Source of the DNA: Caulobacter vibrioides OR37
GTDB lineage: Bacteria > Pseudomonadota > Alphaproteobacteria > Caulobacterales > Caulobacteraceae
Assembly (NCBI RefSeq): GCF_000372645.1
Contig: NZ_APMP01000008.1
Coordinates: 79,966 to 143,965, forward strand
DNA length: 64,000 nt
Direction: 5' to 3'
Positions 47,311 to 56,310 of the stretch are shown here, in pieces. How positions within the stretch are numbered: the stretch's first letter is position 1; each line of letters begins with the position of its first letter. Below the pieces are notes generated by a model. It worked only from the letters and a program-made list of their open reading frames with translations, was not told the DNA's origin and ran no database searches. A program made the translations under genes and the position numbers.

Positions 47311-50043
47311 TTGGCGTGTCGGGCGCCGGCGCCCTCCCTGATCTTGTTTTCCGTGGGCCTCATGACCCTTTCGACCATGCTTTTCTACGGGCTGGCGGCC
47401 GCCTCGCTGGACCCCGCCGTCGCCGCGCCGATCGCGTCCGCTCCGGTCGTCGAGGAAGGACCCAAGACGCCCCAGGTCAAGGAGGTCCCCAACGAGGTGG
47501 AGGGGCTGGTCATCGAGGCGGAGAAGCGCGGCAAGGTCGAGGGGCCGATCGAGCCGGATCTGACGCTGAACGAAGAAGACATCAAGAGCTTTGGCGCGTC
47601 GAACATCGCCGACCTGCTGACGATGCTGACGCCTCAGACCACCAGCACCCGGGGCCGGGACGCCAGCGCCGGCCCGGTGCTGCTGGTCAACGGTCGCCGT
47701 ATCTCGGGCTTCCAGGAGATCCAGGGCATCCCGCCCGAGGCGATCCAGAAGGTCGAGATCCTGCCCGAGGAGGTCGCCCTAAGCTACGGCTACAAGGCCG
47801 AGCAGCGGGTGGTGAACTTCATCCTGAAAAAGAATTTCAAGGCGCTGGCCATGGAAGGCGCGGCCAGGGTGGCCACCGACGGCGGCCGCACCGTTCCCAG
47901 CTTCCAGGGCAACCGCCTGACCATCGACGGCAACAAGCGCTGGAACGTCGACGTGACGCTGCAGCACGAGCCGTCGCTGCTGGAAACCGACCGCGACATC
48001 GTCCGCTCGCCGAACGGCCTTCCCTTCGACCTGCTGGGCAATGTCACCGGCGCGAACGGCGGCGAGATCGATCCGGTGCTGTCCAGGCAGGCCGGAACCC
48101 TGGTGACTATCGCGGGCGTTCCGCGCGCGGCCTTGAACGGCCGCGTCGGGATCAGCGATTTCGCGCCCCTGGCCGGGCGGGCCAATACCGGCGACCTGAC
48201 CGCCGACCGCAGCCTGATCGCGCGTTCCGACAAGGGGACGCTGCGCGGTTCGATGAGCCGCGACATCAATCGCGACACCCAGCTGACCGTCAGCGGCAAC
48301 TTGGAAGACAGCAGCAGCCACTCGCTGCTGGGCCTGCCCGGAGTCGTCTTCGCCCTGCCCGCGGGAAGCCCGTTCTCGCCGTTTTCGAACGCAGTAACCG
48401 GTTACCGATACATCGACGCGCCCGGCGCCCTGGCGCGCGATGTCGATACCCTGCGCACCCAGGTCAGCATGGCCGCCAACGGCCGCATCAAGGACTGGCG
48501 CTGGAACCTGACCGGCGACTTCGACCGCATCAAGACCGACACCACCACGGGGCGGGGCGTCGACGCCTCGGCGTTCCAGGCGGCGGTGGCGGCGGGCGAT
48601 CCCCCCGTCAATCCGTTCGGTCCGATCGCCTCGAACCTCTACAAGAGCGTCGCGGCCGACACGGCCCGCTCGATCTCGACCGCGGCCACCGCCGAGCTGG
48701 TCGCCAACGGCAACCTGTTCCAGCTGCCGGCCGGCGGCCTGCAGACCACCCTCAAGGTCGGGGCCAACAGCAAGGGGTTGGACTCCAAGACTGTCCGCTC
48801 GGGCGTCTCGACCGCGCGCGACGTGACGCGCAACAGCGAGAGTTTCCAGAGCAGCTTCAACATCCCCCTGACCAGCACCCGCCAGAACTTTCTGGCCAAG
48901 GCCGGCGATCTCTCGATCAATTTCAATCTGGGCTACGAGAACCTGTCCGACCTGGGCGGCCTGACCACCCTGGGCGCCGGCGTGAACTGGGCGCCGATCA
49001 AGCCGCTCAGCTTCATCGTCAGTTACACCGACGAAGAGGGCGCGCCGACCACCAACCAGATCAACGATCCGGTGGTCGTGACCCCGAACGTCTCGGTGTT
49101 CGACTTCACCTCCGGCCAGACGGTGACCATCGTCCGGACCGACGGCGGCAATCCGAACCTGCGCAACGACGATCGCAAGGTCATCAAGCTGGCGGCCAAC
49201 TATAAGCCGTTCGAGAAGGTCGAACTGACCTTCAACGCCGCCTATACCCGCGCCGAGACGCGCGACGTCATCGCCAGCTTCCCGGCCATCACGCCCGACC
49301 TGGAGCGCGCCTTCCCCGACCGCTTCGTGCGCGACGCCACCGGGCGGCTATTGTCGATCGACGCGCGGCCGGTGAACTTCGACAGCGCCGAGAACGAGAC
49401 GATCCGCTGGGGCTTCAACCTGTTCAAGCCGTTCGGCCAGCCGACGCCGGGCGGGTTCGGCGGCATGGGCGGACGTCCTGGCGGCGGCCCCCCTGGCGGC
49501 GGCCCTGGCGGGCCCGGCGGCGGCATGGGCGGTCCGCCGCCGATCCGTCCTGGCCAGGGCATGTTCCAGTTCTCGATCTACCACACCTGGCGTCTCAGCG
49601 ACGAAGTCACCATCCGCAAGGGCATGGCGACGCTGGACCAACTGGACGGCGCGGCGATCACATCGCGCAACGGTCAGGCGCGACACCAGGTGCAGATCCA
49701 GGGCGGCTACTTCAGGAACGGCATGGGCGCGCGCTTCACCGGCAACTGGTCCAGCTCGACCTGGGTCAATGGCGGTTCGACCGGCGGCCAGACGCTGTAT
49801 TTCTCGGACCTGGCGACGGTGGGGCTGAATTTCTTCGCCGACCTCAACACCTCGCAGAAGAAGCTGGTGGCGGCCCATCCCTGGCTTAAGGGCGGCCGTC
49901 TGGCGCTGAGCTTCGACAACCTGACCAACGCCAAGCAGACCGTGCATGACCAGAACGGCGTCACGCCCCAGGCTTACCAGCGCGACTATCTGGATCCCCT
50001 GGGGCGCACGGTGCGCATCAGCTTTCGAAAGCTGATCAGCTAG
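47311..50043 (+). CDS. TonB-dependent outer-membrane receptor with a Gly-rich loop
   Basis: About 910 aa from TTG at 47311 (AAGGAG at 13 bases); TTG 47242, GTG 47353 or ATG 47362 are alternatives in the same frame, since the N-terminus is poorly defined. A hydrophobic signal segment is followed by a plug domain (LTLNEEDIKSFGASNIADLL, GPVLLVNGRRISGFQEIQGI, and EVALSYGYKAEQRVVNF) and a long beta-barrel ending GRTVRISFRKLIS. An unusual Gly/Pro/Met-rich stretch (about 49446-49560) sits between barrel strands, probably as an outer loop. The cargo is unknown. The stop TAG is the first three bases of a palindromic repeat. Confidence 0.85.
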   Translation: MACRAPAPSLILFSVGLMTLSTMLFYGLAAASLDPAVAAPIASAPVVEEGPKTPQVKEVPNEVEGLVIEAEKRGKVEGPIEPDLTLNEEDIKSFGASNIADLLTMLTPQTTSTRGRDASAGPVLLVNGRRISGFQEIQGIPPEAIQKVEILPEEVALSYGYKAEQRVVNFILKKNFKALAMEGAARVATDGGRTVPSFQGNRLTIDGNKRWNVDVTLQHEPSLLETDRDIVRSPNGLPFDLLGNVTGANGGEIDPVLSRQAGTLVTIAGVPRAALNGRVGISDFAPLAGRANTGDLTADRSLIARSDKGTLRGSMSRDINRDTQLTVSGNLEDSSSHSLLGLPGVVFALPAGSPFSPFSNAVTGYRYIDAPGALARDVDTLRTQVSMAANGRIKDWRWNLTGDFDRIKTDTTTGRGVDASAFQAAVAAGDPPVNPFGPIASNLYKSVAADTARSISTAATAELVANGNLFQLPAGGLQTTLKVGANSKGLDSKTVRSGVSTARDVTRNSESFQSSFNIPLTSTRQNFLAKAGDLSINFNLGYENLSDLGGLTTLGAGVNWAPIKPLSFIVSYTDEEGAPTTNQINDPVVVTPNVSVFDFTSGQTVTIVRTDGGNPNLRNDDRKVIKLAANYKPFEKVELTFNAAYTRAETRDVIASFPAITPDLERAFPDRFVRDATGRLLSIDARPVNFDSAENETIRWGFNLFKPFGQPTPGGFGGMGGRPGGGPPGGGPGGPGGGMGGPPPIRPGQGMFQFSIYHTWRLSDEVTIRKGMATLDQLDGAAITSRNGQARHQVQIQGGYFRNGMGARFTGNWSSSTWVNGGSTGGQTLYFSDLATVGLNFFADLNTSQKKLVAAHPWLKGGRLALSFDNLTNAKQTVHDQNGVTPQAYQRDYLDPLGRTVRISFRKLIS

Positions 50044-50093
50044 AGCGCATTAGGTTTAAGTGCGAGCGGCTAAGCCGCTCGAACGCGCTCCAA
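50041..50093. repeat. Palindromic TAGAGCGC repeat
   Basis: TAGAGCGC at the left and GCGCTC at the right, with CGAGCGGC/GCCGCTCG in the middle. The left TAG is the receptor stop codon. It is followed about 10 bases later by the GAGCC-type palindrome at 50103, the same pair order as at 21550-21660. Confidence 0.82.
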
Positions 50094-50102
50094 GTCCAAG
50101 AT

Positions 50103-50150
50103 TTAGAGCCTGTTTGGTTTGGATGGGACCATCTAAACCAAACAGGCTCG
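50103..50150. repeat. Palindromic GAGCC-type repeat
   Basis: GAGCCTGTTTGGTTT pairs with AAACCAAACAGGCTC around an ATGG/CCAT inner stem; a TTTA precedes it. This is the same class as 21611-21660, and the TTTGGTTT arm resembles the arm at 37124. It lies between the convergent receptor and chemoreceptor genes and may terminate both. Confidence 0.88.
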
Positions 50151-50156
50151 GTCGCT

Positions 50157-52055
50157 TCAGAACTCGTCCCAACGCTCGGCCAGGGCCTGCTGTCCGCCGG
50201 CGACCAGCTTGACTCTGGGCGAAGGGGCCGGTCGGGCCGGCTGGGGCTTGGCGACAGCACGGGCGGATGAGGATCCCGCCCCGGTTTCGAACCGGGCGAC
50301 CAGGCGTTCCAGCTCGCCGGCCTCGCCCTTCAGGCTGGCGGCGGCCGCGGTGGCTTGCTCGACCATCGCCGCGTTCTGCTGGGTCACCTGATCCATCTGG
50401 TTGACCGCGACATTGACTTCGCTGAGCCCCGTGGCCTGCTGCTGTGACGATCGGGCGATCTCGGAGATCAACTTGTCGATTTCGTTGACCTTGGCGGAGA
50501 TCGCGTTGAGCGCGACGCCCGTTTCGGCCACCAGCTTGACGCCGCGTTCGACCTGGTCGGAGCTGCTGGCGATCAAGGTCTTGATCTCCTTGGCGGCCTC
50601 GGCCGAGCGCTGGGCCAGGGCCCGGACTTCCTGAGCGACGACGGCGAAGCCCTTGCCGGCCTCGCCGGCGCGCGCGGCCTCCACGCCGGCGTTGAGCGCC
50701 AGAAGGTTGGTTTGGAAGGCGATCTCATCGATGACGCCGATGATCTGGCTGATCTGACCCGAGCTTTCCGAGATTTCGCTCATGGCCGTGACGGCGTCGC
50801 GCATCACGGTCTCGGAGCGCTCTGCGTCGCCCTTGGCGGCGGACGCCGCGGCGGACACCTGCTTGGCGCCCTCGGCGCTGGTCTTGACGGTCGCCGTGAT
50901 CTGGTCGAGCGCGGCGGCGGTTTCCTCAAGGCTGGCGGCCTGCTGCTCGGTGCGGCGCGACAGGTCATTGGAGGCGGCGGCGATTTCCTCGGAGCCGCCG
51001 CGGATGCCGCCGGTCGCCTGGGCGATGGTGGTCATCGCGGCCTTCAGGCTCTCGACGGCGGTGTTGAAGTCGGTCTTGATCTGGCGGTACTGGCCTTGGA
51101 AATCCTCGGAGATAATGCAGGTCAGGTCGCCCTTCGACAGGCGTCCGAGGTTGGCGGCCAGGGTCGCGACGACGGCGGCCTGTTCGGCCTCGATCTTGCG
51201 ACGTTCGGCTTCGGTTCGGCCGCGTTCGGTTTCCGCCGACGCGCGCATCTTCTCGGTTTCCTCTTCGAGCGCGCGGGCGCGCTTGCCATTGTCTCGGAAG
51301 ACTTGAACGGCGCGGGCCATCGACCCGATCTCGTCGCCGCGGTTCAGGCCGTTGACCTCGGCGTCCAGATCGCCAGCGGCGAGTCGGCCCATGACGCCGG
51401 TCATCTGGCCGATCGGACGGGCGATCGAGCGCGACATCAAGAAGCCCAGCACAACCGAGATGCTCGCCGAGATCAGGCCGCTCACGATCAGGGCGACCTG
51501 GCCGAGGGAGATCGCCTGATCGCGTTTGGCCGAACGAACCGCCAGAAGCCCCGTTTCGGCGTCGCGCATCTCGCCCAAGGTGGTTCGCACGCCGTCCATC
51601 GCCTTCTTGCCGGCGCCGGACGCCTCCAGGCTTCGGGCGGCTTCGGCCCCGCCGACGGACTGCATTTGCGAGATCTCAACGGCGGCGACCTTGGCGCGCC
51701 AGGTGGCGATATGCCCCTTGAGGGTCGCGATCCGCGCCTGTTGCTGAGCGTTGTCGGCGGTGAGGGACGTAAGCTGCTCCAAGGCCGCGTCGGCGCTCGC
51801 GGCGCCCTTGCGATAGGGCTCCAGGAAGTTCGAATTGTTCGAGATCAGGTAGCCGCGAACCCCTGTCTCCTGATCGACCATGGCCGCGCCCACGCGATCG
51901 ACCTGATCGAGCACCAGCCGGGTGTGGTCGTTCCATTGGGAGGTCGAGCGGATATCCCTGAGATTGATGAACACGACGATCGCGACCACGACCGAGATCA
52001 AGGTCATCAGCGTGAAGGCGAGGCTGAGCTTTTGCCCAATCTTCAAGTTGGCCAC
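50157..52055 (-). CDS. Methyl-accepting chemotaxis protein (membrane)
   Basis: 632 aa from GTG at 52055, which has GGGGGAG six bases upstream. Membrane segment 1 (about residues 8-30, [19 protein letters not shown]), a periplasmic CHASE3-like helical domain ([25 protein letters not shown] cut by loops), membrane segment 2 (about 185-210), HAMP domain, then the signalling domain with the conserved hairpin tip [18 protein letters not shown] and the E/Q methylation helices. It ends ERWDEF, a C-terminal W-x-x-F tail that resembles a CheR/CheB tether. The ligand is unknown. Confidence 0.95.
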   Translation of the reverse strand: MANLKIGQKLSLAFTLMTLISVVVAIVVFINLRDIRSTSQWNDHTRLVLDQVDRVGAAMVDQETGVRGYLISNNSNFLEPYRKGAASADAALEQLTSLTADNAQQQARIATLKGHIATWRAKVAAVEISQMQSVGGAEAARSLEASGAGKKAMDGVRTTLGEMRDAETGLLAVRSAKRDQAISLGQVALIVSGLISASISVVLGFLMSRSIARPIGQMTGVMGRLAAGDLDAEVNGLNRGDEIGSMARAVQVFRDNGKRARALEEETEKMRASAETERGRTEAERRKIEAEQAAVVATLAANLGRLSKGDLTCIISEDFQGQYRQIKTDFNTAVESLKAAMTTIAQATGGIRGGSEEIAAASNDLSRRTEQQAASLEETAAALDQITATVKTSAEGAKQVSAAASAAKGDAERSETVMRDAVTAMSEISESSGQISQIIGVIDEIAFQTNLLALNAGVEAARAGEAGKGFAVVAQEVRALAQRSAEAAKEIKTLIASSSDQVERGVKLVAETGVALNAISAKVNEIDKLISEIARSSQQQATGLSEVNVAVNQMDQVTQQNAAMVEQATAAAASLKGEAGELERLVARFETGAGSSSARAVAKPQPARPAPSPRVKLVAGGQQALAERWDEF

Positions 52056-52070
52056 TTCGAACTCCCCCAA

Positions 52071-52433
52071 ACTTGGCGCACTGAATGCGCGCGACGGACC
52101 GCGCGACGATAAAGCGAAGCTTCGCCTTAAGAATACGATTTGTGTTGGTTAAGGTGGAGTTACCGCGCAGGTGAATGATCAATTTGTCACATGTATTCCG
52201 CGATCTATTCCTGCAATTTCTGAATATTCACGGTTGTATCAACCGATAATTGCATAGATCAGGTGTGAGCTGAATTCGAAAATATCCGAATCCGCTTGTC
52301 GGCTTGGCCTGGGATAATATTGAATTTTTGTGAAATCTAACCGGGGTGAGATGCGGGTGGCCGTCAGGGACCATCTGGATCATCATCGTGTCCGGCGTGG
52401 TTCGGCCTGCCTTGGGGCTTTAAATCAAATACT
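52071..52433. other. AT-rich intergenic region upstream of the chemoreceptor
   Basis: Over 360 bases without a plausible gene. It is much richer in A and T than its surroundings (about 52130-52340), as expected of a promoter region for the divergent-side chemoreceptor at 52055. No operator could be assigned; the palindromic repeat at 52434 closes the interval. Confidence 0.55.
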
Positions 52434-52484
52434 TAGAGCGTGACTCGCGCCGAAACTGGTTCCCACTTTCGGCGTCACGCTCTA
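52434..52484. repeat. Palindromic repeat, TAGAGCGTGA type
   Basis: TAGAGCGTGAC ... GTCACGCTCTA with an inner GCCGAAA/TTTCGGC stem; very close to 21550-21600. The CTA at the right end (52482-52484) is the stop codon of the 76-aa gene read on the minus strand. Confidence 0.9.
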
Positions 52485-52712
52485 GTTGAGGGCCGCGCCG
52501 ATGGGCGGGGCGTTCCGATCCTCCAACGTGTCTATGACCGACCCGTAGAAAGCCCGCAGTCTCGCATCGGCCTCCTGCTGGGCGACCAACGACAAGGCCG
52601 CCGCCAGTTCCGCTCTTTCCGTCACGCCGCGCGCGATGAGAATGCCGGCGAGCGCGGTAAAGAGCCCGGTTTGATACTTGATCAGAAAGAGGAGCTCGTC
52701 TTCAGCCTTCAT
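52482..52712 (-). CDS. Small hypothetical protein between two chemoreceptor genes
   Basis: 76 aa: a short acidic start (MKAEDELLFLIKYQTGLF), a helix ALAGILIARGVTERAELAAAL and a tail DTLEDRNAPPIGAALN. It is not clearly a membrane protein. No family recognised. On the same strand as the chemoreceptors on either side, so it could share their regulation. The stop lies in the palindromic repeat. Confidence 0.6.
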   Translation of the reverse strand: MKAEDELLFLIKYQTGLFTALAGILIARGVTERAELAAALSLVAQQEADARLRAFYGSVIDTLEDRNAPPIGAALN

Positions 52713-52785
52713 GGTCGGTCTTACGCCTTCAAGGAGTGATCCGCGCGGGCGGCGACCGCTGGCGTGTTCCGGCGATTAACCCGCT

Positions 52786-54612
52786 CTAGAATTCCTCCCA
52801 GGTCTCCACGGCCAGCGCGGCGCTCTGCTGAAGGCGGCGAGCGGGCGAGGCGGTTACGGCCGCGCCGGGGCGGGCGCTGACCTCCGGCTTGCGCGGGGTG
52901 CTGACCACCGGATTGCGTTGATCGCCAACCGCCCTCGGCGCGGCCGAGGCTTTGCTGGTTTGGAAGCGCCCCACCATGCCGGCCAGCTCGCGCGCCTCGG
53001 ATTTCAGACCGGAGGCGGCGGCGGTGGCCTCTTCGACCATCGCGGCGTTCTGCTGGGTGACCTGGTCCATCTGATTGACGGCGGTGTTGACCTGATTGAT
53101 CCCCGTGGCCTGTTCCTGTGAGGACTTGGCGATTTCGGCGATCAGCGCGTCGATCTGACCGACCTTATCAACGATGGTGTTGAGCGCCTTGCCGGTGTCG
53201 CCCACCAGGCGCACCCCGCGCTCGACCTGGGCGGTGCTGTTGGAGATCAAGGTCTTGATCTCCTTGGCGGCGTCGGCCGAGCGTTGCGCCAGCGCCCGCA
53301 CTTCCTGAGCCACGACCGCGAAGCCGCGGCCAGCCTCGCCAGCGCGGGCCGCCTCGACGCCCGCGTTGAGCGCCAGGAGGTTCGTCTGGAAAGCGATTTC
53401 GTCGATCACCCCGATGATCTGGGTGATCTGGTTAGAGCCAGACTCGATCTCGCCCATGGCCGAAACGGCCTCGGCGACAATGTCGCCCGAGCGCGTGGCG
53501 TCGATCCGCGTGGTCGAGGCCACGCTGGAGGCCTGCTTGGCGCCTTCGGCGCTGCGCTTGACCGTCGAGGTGATCTCGTCCAGGGCCGCGGCGGTCTCTT
53601 CCAGCGTGGCGGCCTGCTGCTCGGTGCGACGCGACAAATCGTCCGACGCATTGGAAATCTCGCCGGCTCCGGCGCCGACGGTGTCGGTGACCTGGGCCAC
53701 GGACGCCAGGGTGTCGTCAAGCACGCGCATCGCGGCGTTGAAGTCGTCCCGGACCTTCGCGAAGGCCGGATCCACCGTTTGCTCGATGCGATAGGTCAGA
53801 TCGTTGGCCGCCAGGCGCTCAAGGCCCAAGCTGATGGCGTTAACCGCCTCGACCCGGCCGGTGACGACCGTCGCGAACTTGACGACCTTGCTCACCACGC
53901 CCCTGTGATCGAGGATCGGATTGTAGGCCCCTTGGATCCAGACGTCGTTGCCGGCCTTGCCGATCCGCTTGAACTCGCCGGAGAAGAACTGGCCGCGCGC
54001 CAGATCGGCCCAGAACGCGCGATAGGCCTCCGTGTCGCGTTCCCCGGGGGCGACGAACAGGCTGTGGTGTCGTCCCTGGATCTCCTCGAGACGGTAGCCC
54101 ATGGCGTCGAGGAAGTTTTCGTTGGCGTTGACGACCTCGCCGGTCACCTTGAATTCGATCATCGCCTGCGAGCGGCCGATCGCGGCGATCTGACCCATGT
54201 AGTCGAGATTGAGCAGGCGCTCCTTGGCGTCGGCCCATTCGACGACATAGCCGGTGATCTTGTCGCCTTGCCGCAGCGGCATGACGCGCAGATCGAACGC
54301 TCGGCCGCCGACATTGATCGTCGCGTCATAGGCTTGGGTCAGCTTGGCCAGCAGGGCCCTCTGGTGCGCGGGGTTCTTGTGGAAGATGTCGATATTGCTG
54401 CCGATGATCCGGTCGGCGCGGAATTGCGGCAGGTCGGCGCGCAATTCCTGTTCGGCCTCGCGCATCAGCTCTTCGAGCGCCGGGTTCATGTAGGTGATGT
54501 TCAGATTGGCGTCGGCGATCATCACCTTCGCGCGGAGCGCGGCGAGCGCCGAGGCGGTGTCGGAGGCCCGTTTGCGGGCGGCGCCTTTAAAATTGATCAT
54601 CTTCGGCCTCAT
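52786..54612 (-). CDS. Soluble PAS-domain chemoreceptor (MCP)
   Basis: 608 aa, no membrane segments. Two PAS domains: about residues 20-130 (ALRAKVMIADANLNITYMNPALEELM) and 140-250 (AMIEFKVTGEVVNANENFLDAMGY, YNPILDHRGVVSKVVKFATVVT, the PAS/PAC signature of aerotaxis-type sensors). HAMP-like linker at about 260-310, then the MCP signalling domain with [18 protein letters not shown] and a C-terminal ETWEEF tail. It senses an intracellular cue, perhaps redox or a cofactor. ATG at 54612 or 54600 are both possible starts. Confidence 0.94.
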   Translation of the reverse strand: MRPKMINFKGAARKRASDTASALAALRAKVMIADANLNITYMNPALEELMREAEQELRADLPQFRADRIIGSNIDIFHKNPAHQRALLAKLTQAYDATINVGGRAFDLRVMPLRQGDKITGYVVEWADAKERLLNLDYMGQIAAIGRSQAMIEFKVTGEVVNANENFLDAMGYRLEEIQGRHHSLFVAPGERDTEAYRAFWADLARGQFFSGEFKRIGKAGNDVWIQGAYNPILDHRGVVSKVVKFATVVTGRVEAVNAISLGLERLAANDLTYRIEQTVDPAFAKVRDDFNAAMRVLDDTLASVAQVTDTVGAGAGEISNASDDLSRRTEQQAATLEETAAALDEITSTVKRSAEGAKQASSVASTTRIDATRSGDIVAEAVSAMGEIESGSNQITQIIGVIDEIAFQTNLLALNAGVEAARAGEAGRGFAVVAQEVRALAQRSADAAKEIKTLISNSTAQVERGVRLVGDTGKALNTIVDKVGQIDALIAEIAKSSQEQATGINQVNTAVNQMDQVTQQNAAMVEEATAAASGLKSEARELAGMVGRFQTSKASAAPRAVGDQRNPVVSTPRKPEVSARPGAAVTASPARRLQQSAALAVETWEEF

Positions 54613-54987
54613 CCCATCTCGTAGTGTCGTTCCTTAAATGCCTGACTTGAATCCTTTAACGACGGCTTAAACTCAAAGATTAGGCGCTTGGGAGCGAATA
54701 AAACCGGACCCAAAAAGGGGATGGTATATTCGGTTGCGAGGCATTCTTTGGTGGTTCCATTGCAATGGATAATTGCATTTTTTGTATTGCCTGCCGCGAC
54801 CAGTGACAATTTGTCCTATGGCGTTGATGAAAATTGCCGTGATCGGAAATTCAAGTCGTCGGCCGCCGCCCTCGGGCGGCGTTAGCCTTGGCCGAGCGAG
54901 CTGGCTCCTCGCGTCTCTTCGCCGCATCGCCGGGGCCTCGGCTTCGACTGTCATTGAATCGTTTCCGCGCGGCGTCATAGACCGTGC
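54613..54987. other. Intergenic region between the chemoreceptor and the transporter
   Basis: 375 bases. The part 54640-54830 is AT-richer and probably carries divergent promoters for the chemoreceptor and the MFS gene. A short in-frame start at about 54830 (MKIAVIGNSSRRPP) overlaps the transporter start and is not convincing. A GCCGCC/GGCGGC hairpin lies near 54861-54882. Confidence 0.5.
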
Positions 54988-56256
54988 ATGGGAGTGATCC
55001 AGACGCCGAGCCAACACAGCGACGCCAAGGGAGAAGCGCCCCGGCGTTCGGCCTATGGCGCTGGCCATTTCGCCAAGAGTCTGGCCTGGACGTTCACCGA
55101 CCTGCTTCTGGCCTATTACGCGAACGTTCACGTAGGTCTTTCGGCGCATCAGACGGGTCTCTTGCTGTTCCTGTCCATGGCTTATGGGGCGGGACTGGAC
55201 CCGGCCGTCGCCTATTTCCTGCGTCACGCCGAAGGAAGCCGACGTCGCATTCTGCAAATCCAGTTCTTGGCTGGAGTGCTGACGGCCGGCGCCTTGCTGG
55301 TGGTGTTCTTGCCGCCGGTCGAGGGCGTCGGATCTTTCGCCTATCTTCTCGCGGCTCTCTTCTTTCTGAGAACTGCCTACGCGGTCTACGACGTGGCTCA
55401 GAACGCCCTGGTGTCGTTGCTGCCGGCCAATGAAGCAGACGCTCATCGGTACGTGATCCTGCGTCAAACGCTCAGCGCCGTGGCGCGCCTCTGCGTGGCG
55501 GCCCTATCGTTCCTGATCATCAGCAAGACCGCGCCGATGGGGCGCGAAGCCGGGTTGGTCGCCGTGATCGCGGTGCTGATCGTCGCGACGGGCGGGTGGA
55601 TCCTGGCTTGGGCGGGGCCCGCCTCGGGAGGCGTCGAGCGACGGAGCGTCCCTGGTCTTCGCCTGCCCAGAGGCGCTGGGCGGCTATTGCTGGCGGCGGC
55701 GATCCACTCCGGACCTTTCAGCATGGCCGCGCGCATGGTGACCTTCGTTCAAGGCGCGGGCGCGGACGATCACACGGGGGCCGCTCTGCTGTTCGCGCTG
55801 GTGCTAGGCACGTTGATGGGTCCGATCGGCCTCGGTCGTATGCGCTTCGAGGACGGAGAGTTTCGCGCCGCGCTGGTCTTTACGGCGCTGGCCGTCTTCG
55901 GCGGCGTCGGTTTCGCGGTCGCTCCCCGGTCGGGCGCGCCGGCCCTCGCGGCTTGCTTGGCCTATGGGGTCGGTCTTGGCGGAACCATGACCCTATTCTG
56001 GCGGGGCATGAGCGTCGCGGTCCGAGAGCACGCCCTGCGCACGGGCGTGCGCACCGACCTGGCCGCCTTCGCGCTGCTGACCGCCGTCCTGAAACTGGCC
56101 TCGGCGCTCTCTGGCGGCGCGGTGGGGTTGGCTCTGGACGGATTTCGCGCCGGCGCCCCCGCGACCGCGCTCGCCTTGGGCGCGCTCGTGACCGTCGGAG
56201 GCGTGGGCTTTCTCGCACTGTTCGCGCCGCGCCGCTTCGCGCCGAAGCTTGTTTAA
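54988..56256 (+). CDS. MFS transporter, probably sugar-type
   Basis: 422 aa with about 11-12 membrane segments, for example TFTDLLLAYYANVHVGLS, GLLLFLSMAYGAGLDPAVAYFL, FLAGVLTAGALLVVFLP, LVAVIAVLIVATGGWIL and ALVFTALAVFGGVGFAVAP. The AYGAGHFAKSLAWTFTDLL start and the ALRTGVRTDLAAFALLTAVLKLASALSG segment near the end resemble the glycoside-pentoside-hexuronide:cation symporter group. Substrate unknown. Followed by a ROK regulator, a TonB receptor and a phosphodiesterase on the same strand, suggesting a nutrient-uptake locus. Confidence 0.86.
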   Translation: MGVIQTPSQHSDAKGEAPRRSAYGAGHFAKSLAWTFTDLLLAYYANVHVGLSAHQTGLLLFLSMAYGAGLDPAVAYFLRHAEGSRRRILQIQFLAGVLTAGALLVVFLPPVEGVGSFAYLLAALFFLRTAYAVYDVAQNALVSLLPANEADAHRYVILRQTLSAVARLCVAALSFLIISKTAPMGREAGLVAVIAVLIVATGGWILAWAGPASGGVERRSVPGLRLPRGAGRLLLAAAIHSGPFSMAARMVTFVQGAGADDHTGAALLFALVLGTLMGPIGLGRMRFEDGEFRAALVFTALAVFGGVGFAVAPRSGAPALAACLAYGVGLGGTMTLFWRGMSVAVREHALRTGVRTDLAAFALLTAVLKLASALSGGAVGLALDGFRAGAPATALALGALVTVGGVGFLALFAPRRFAPKLV

Positions 56257-56310
56257 TAGTTCTCACAAAAGAAATATGTGCGAGGCTCCTTACACGCTTT
56301 GGTGAAGTCC

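Noticed and set aside
54801..54811. GACAATTTGTC upstream of the MFS gene as another LacI-type operator
   Set aside because: The centre is one base shorter and lacks CG, so it does not match the zwf-type sites.
54830..54997. Short frame starting MKIAVIGNSSR before the MFS gene
   Set aside because: The start looks like a nucleotide-binding protein by chance only; the frame becomes Ser/Arg-rich and overlaps the transporter start.
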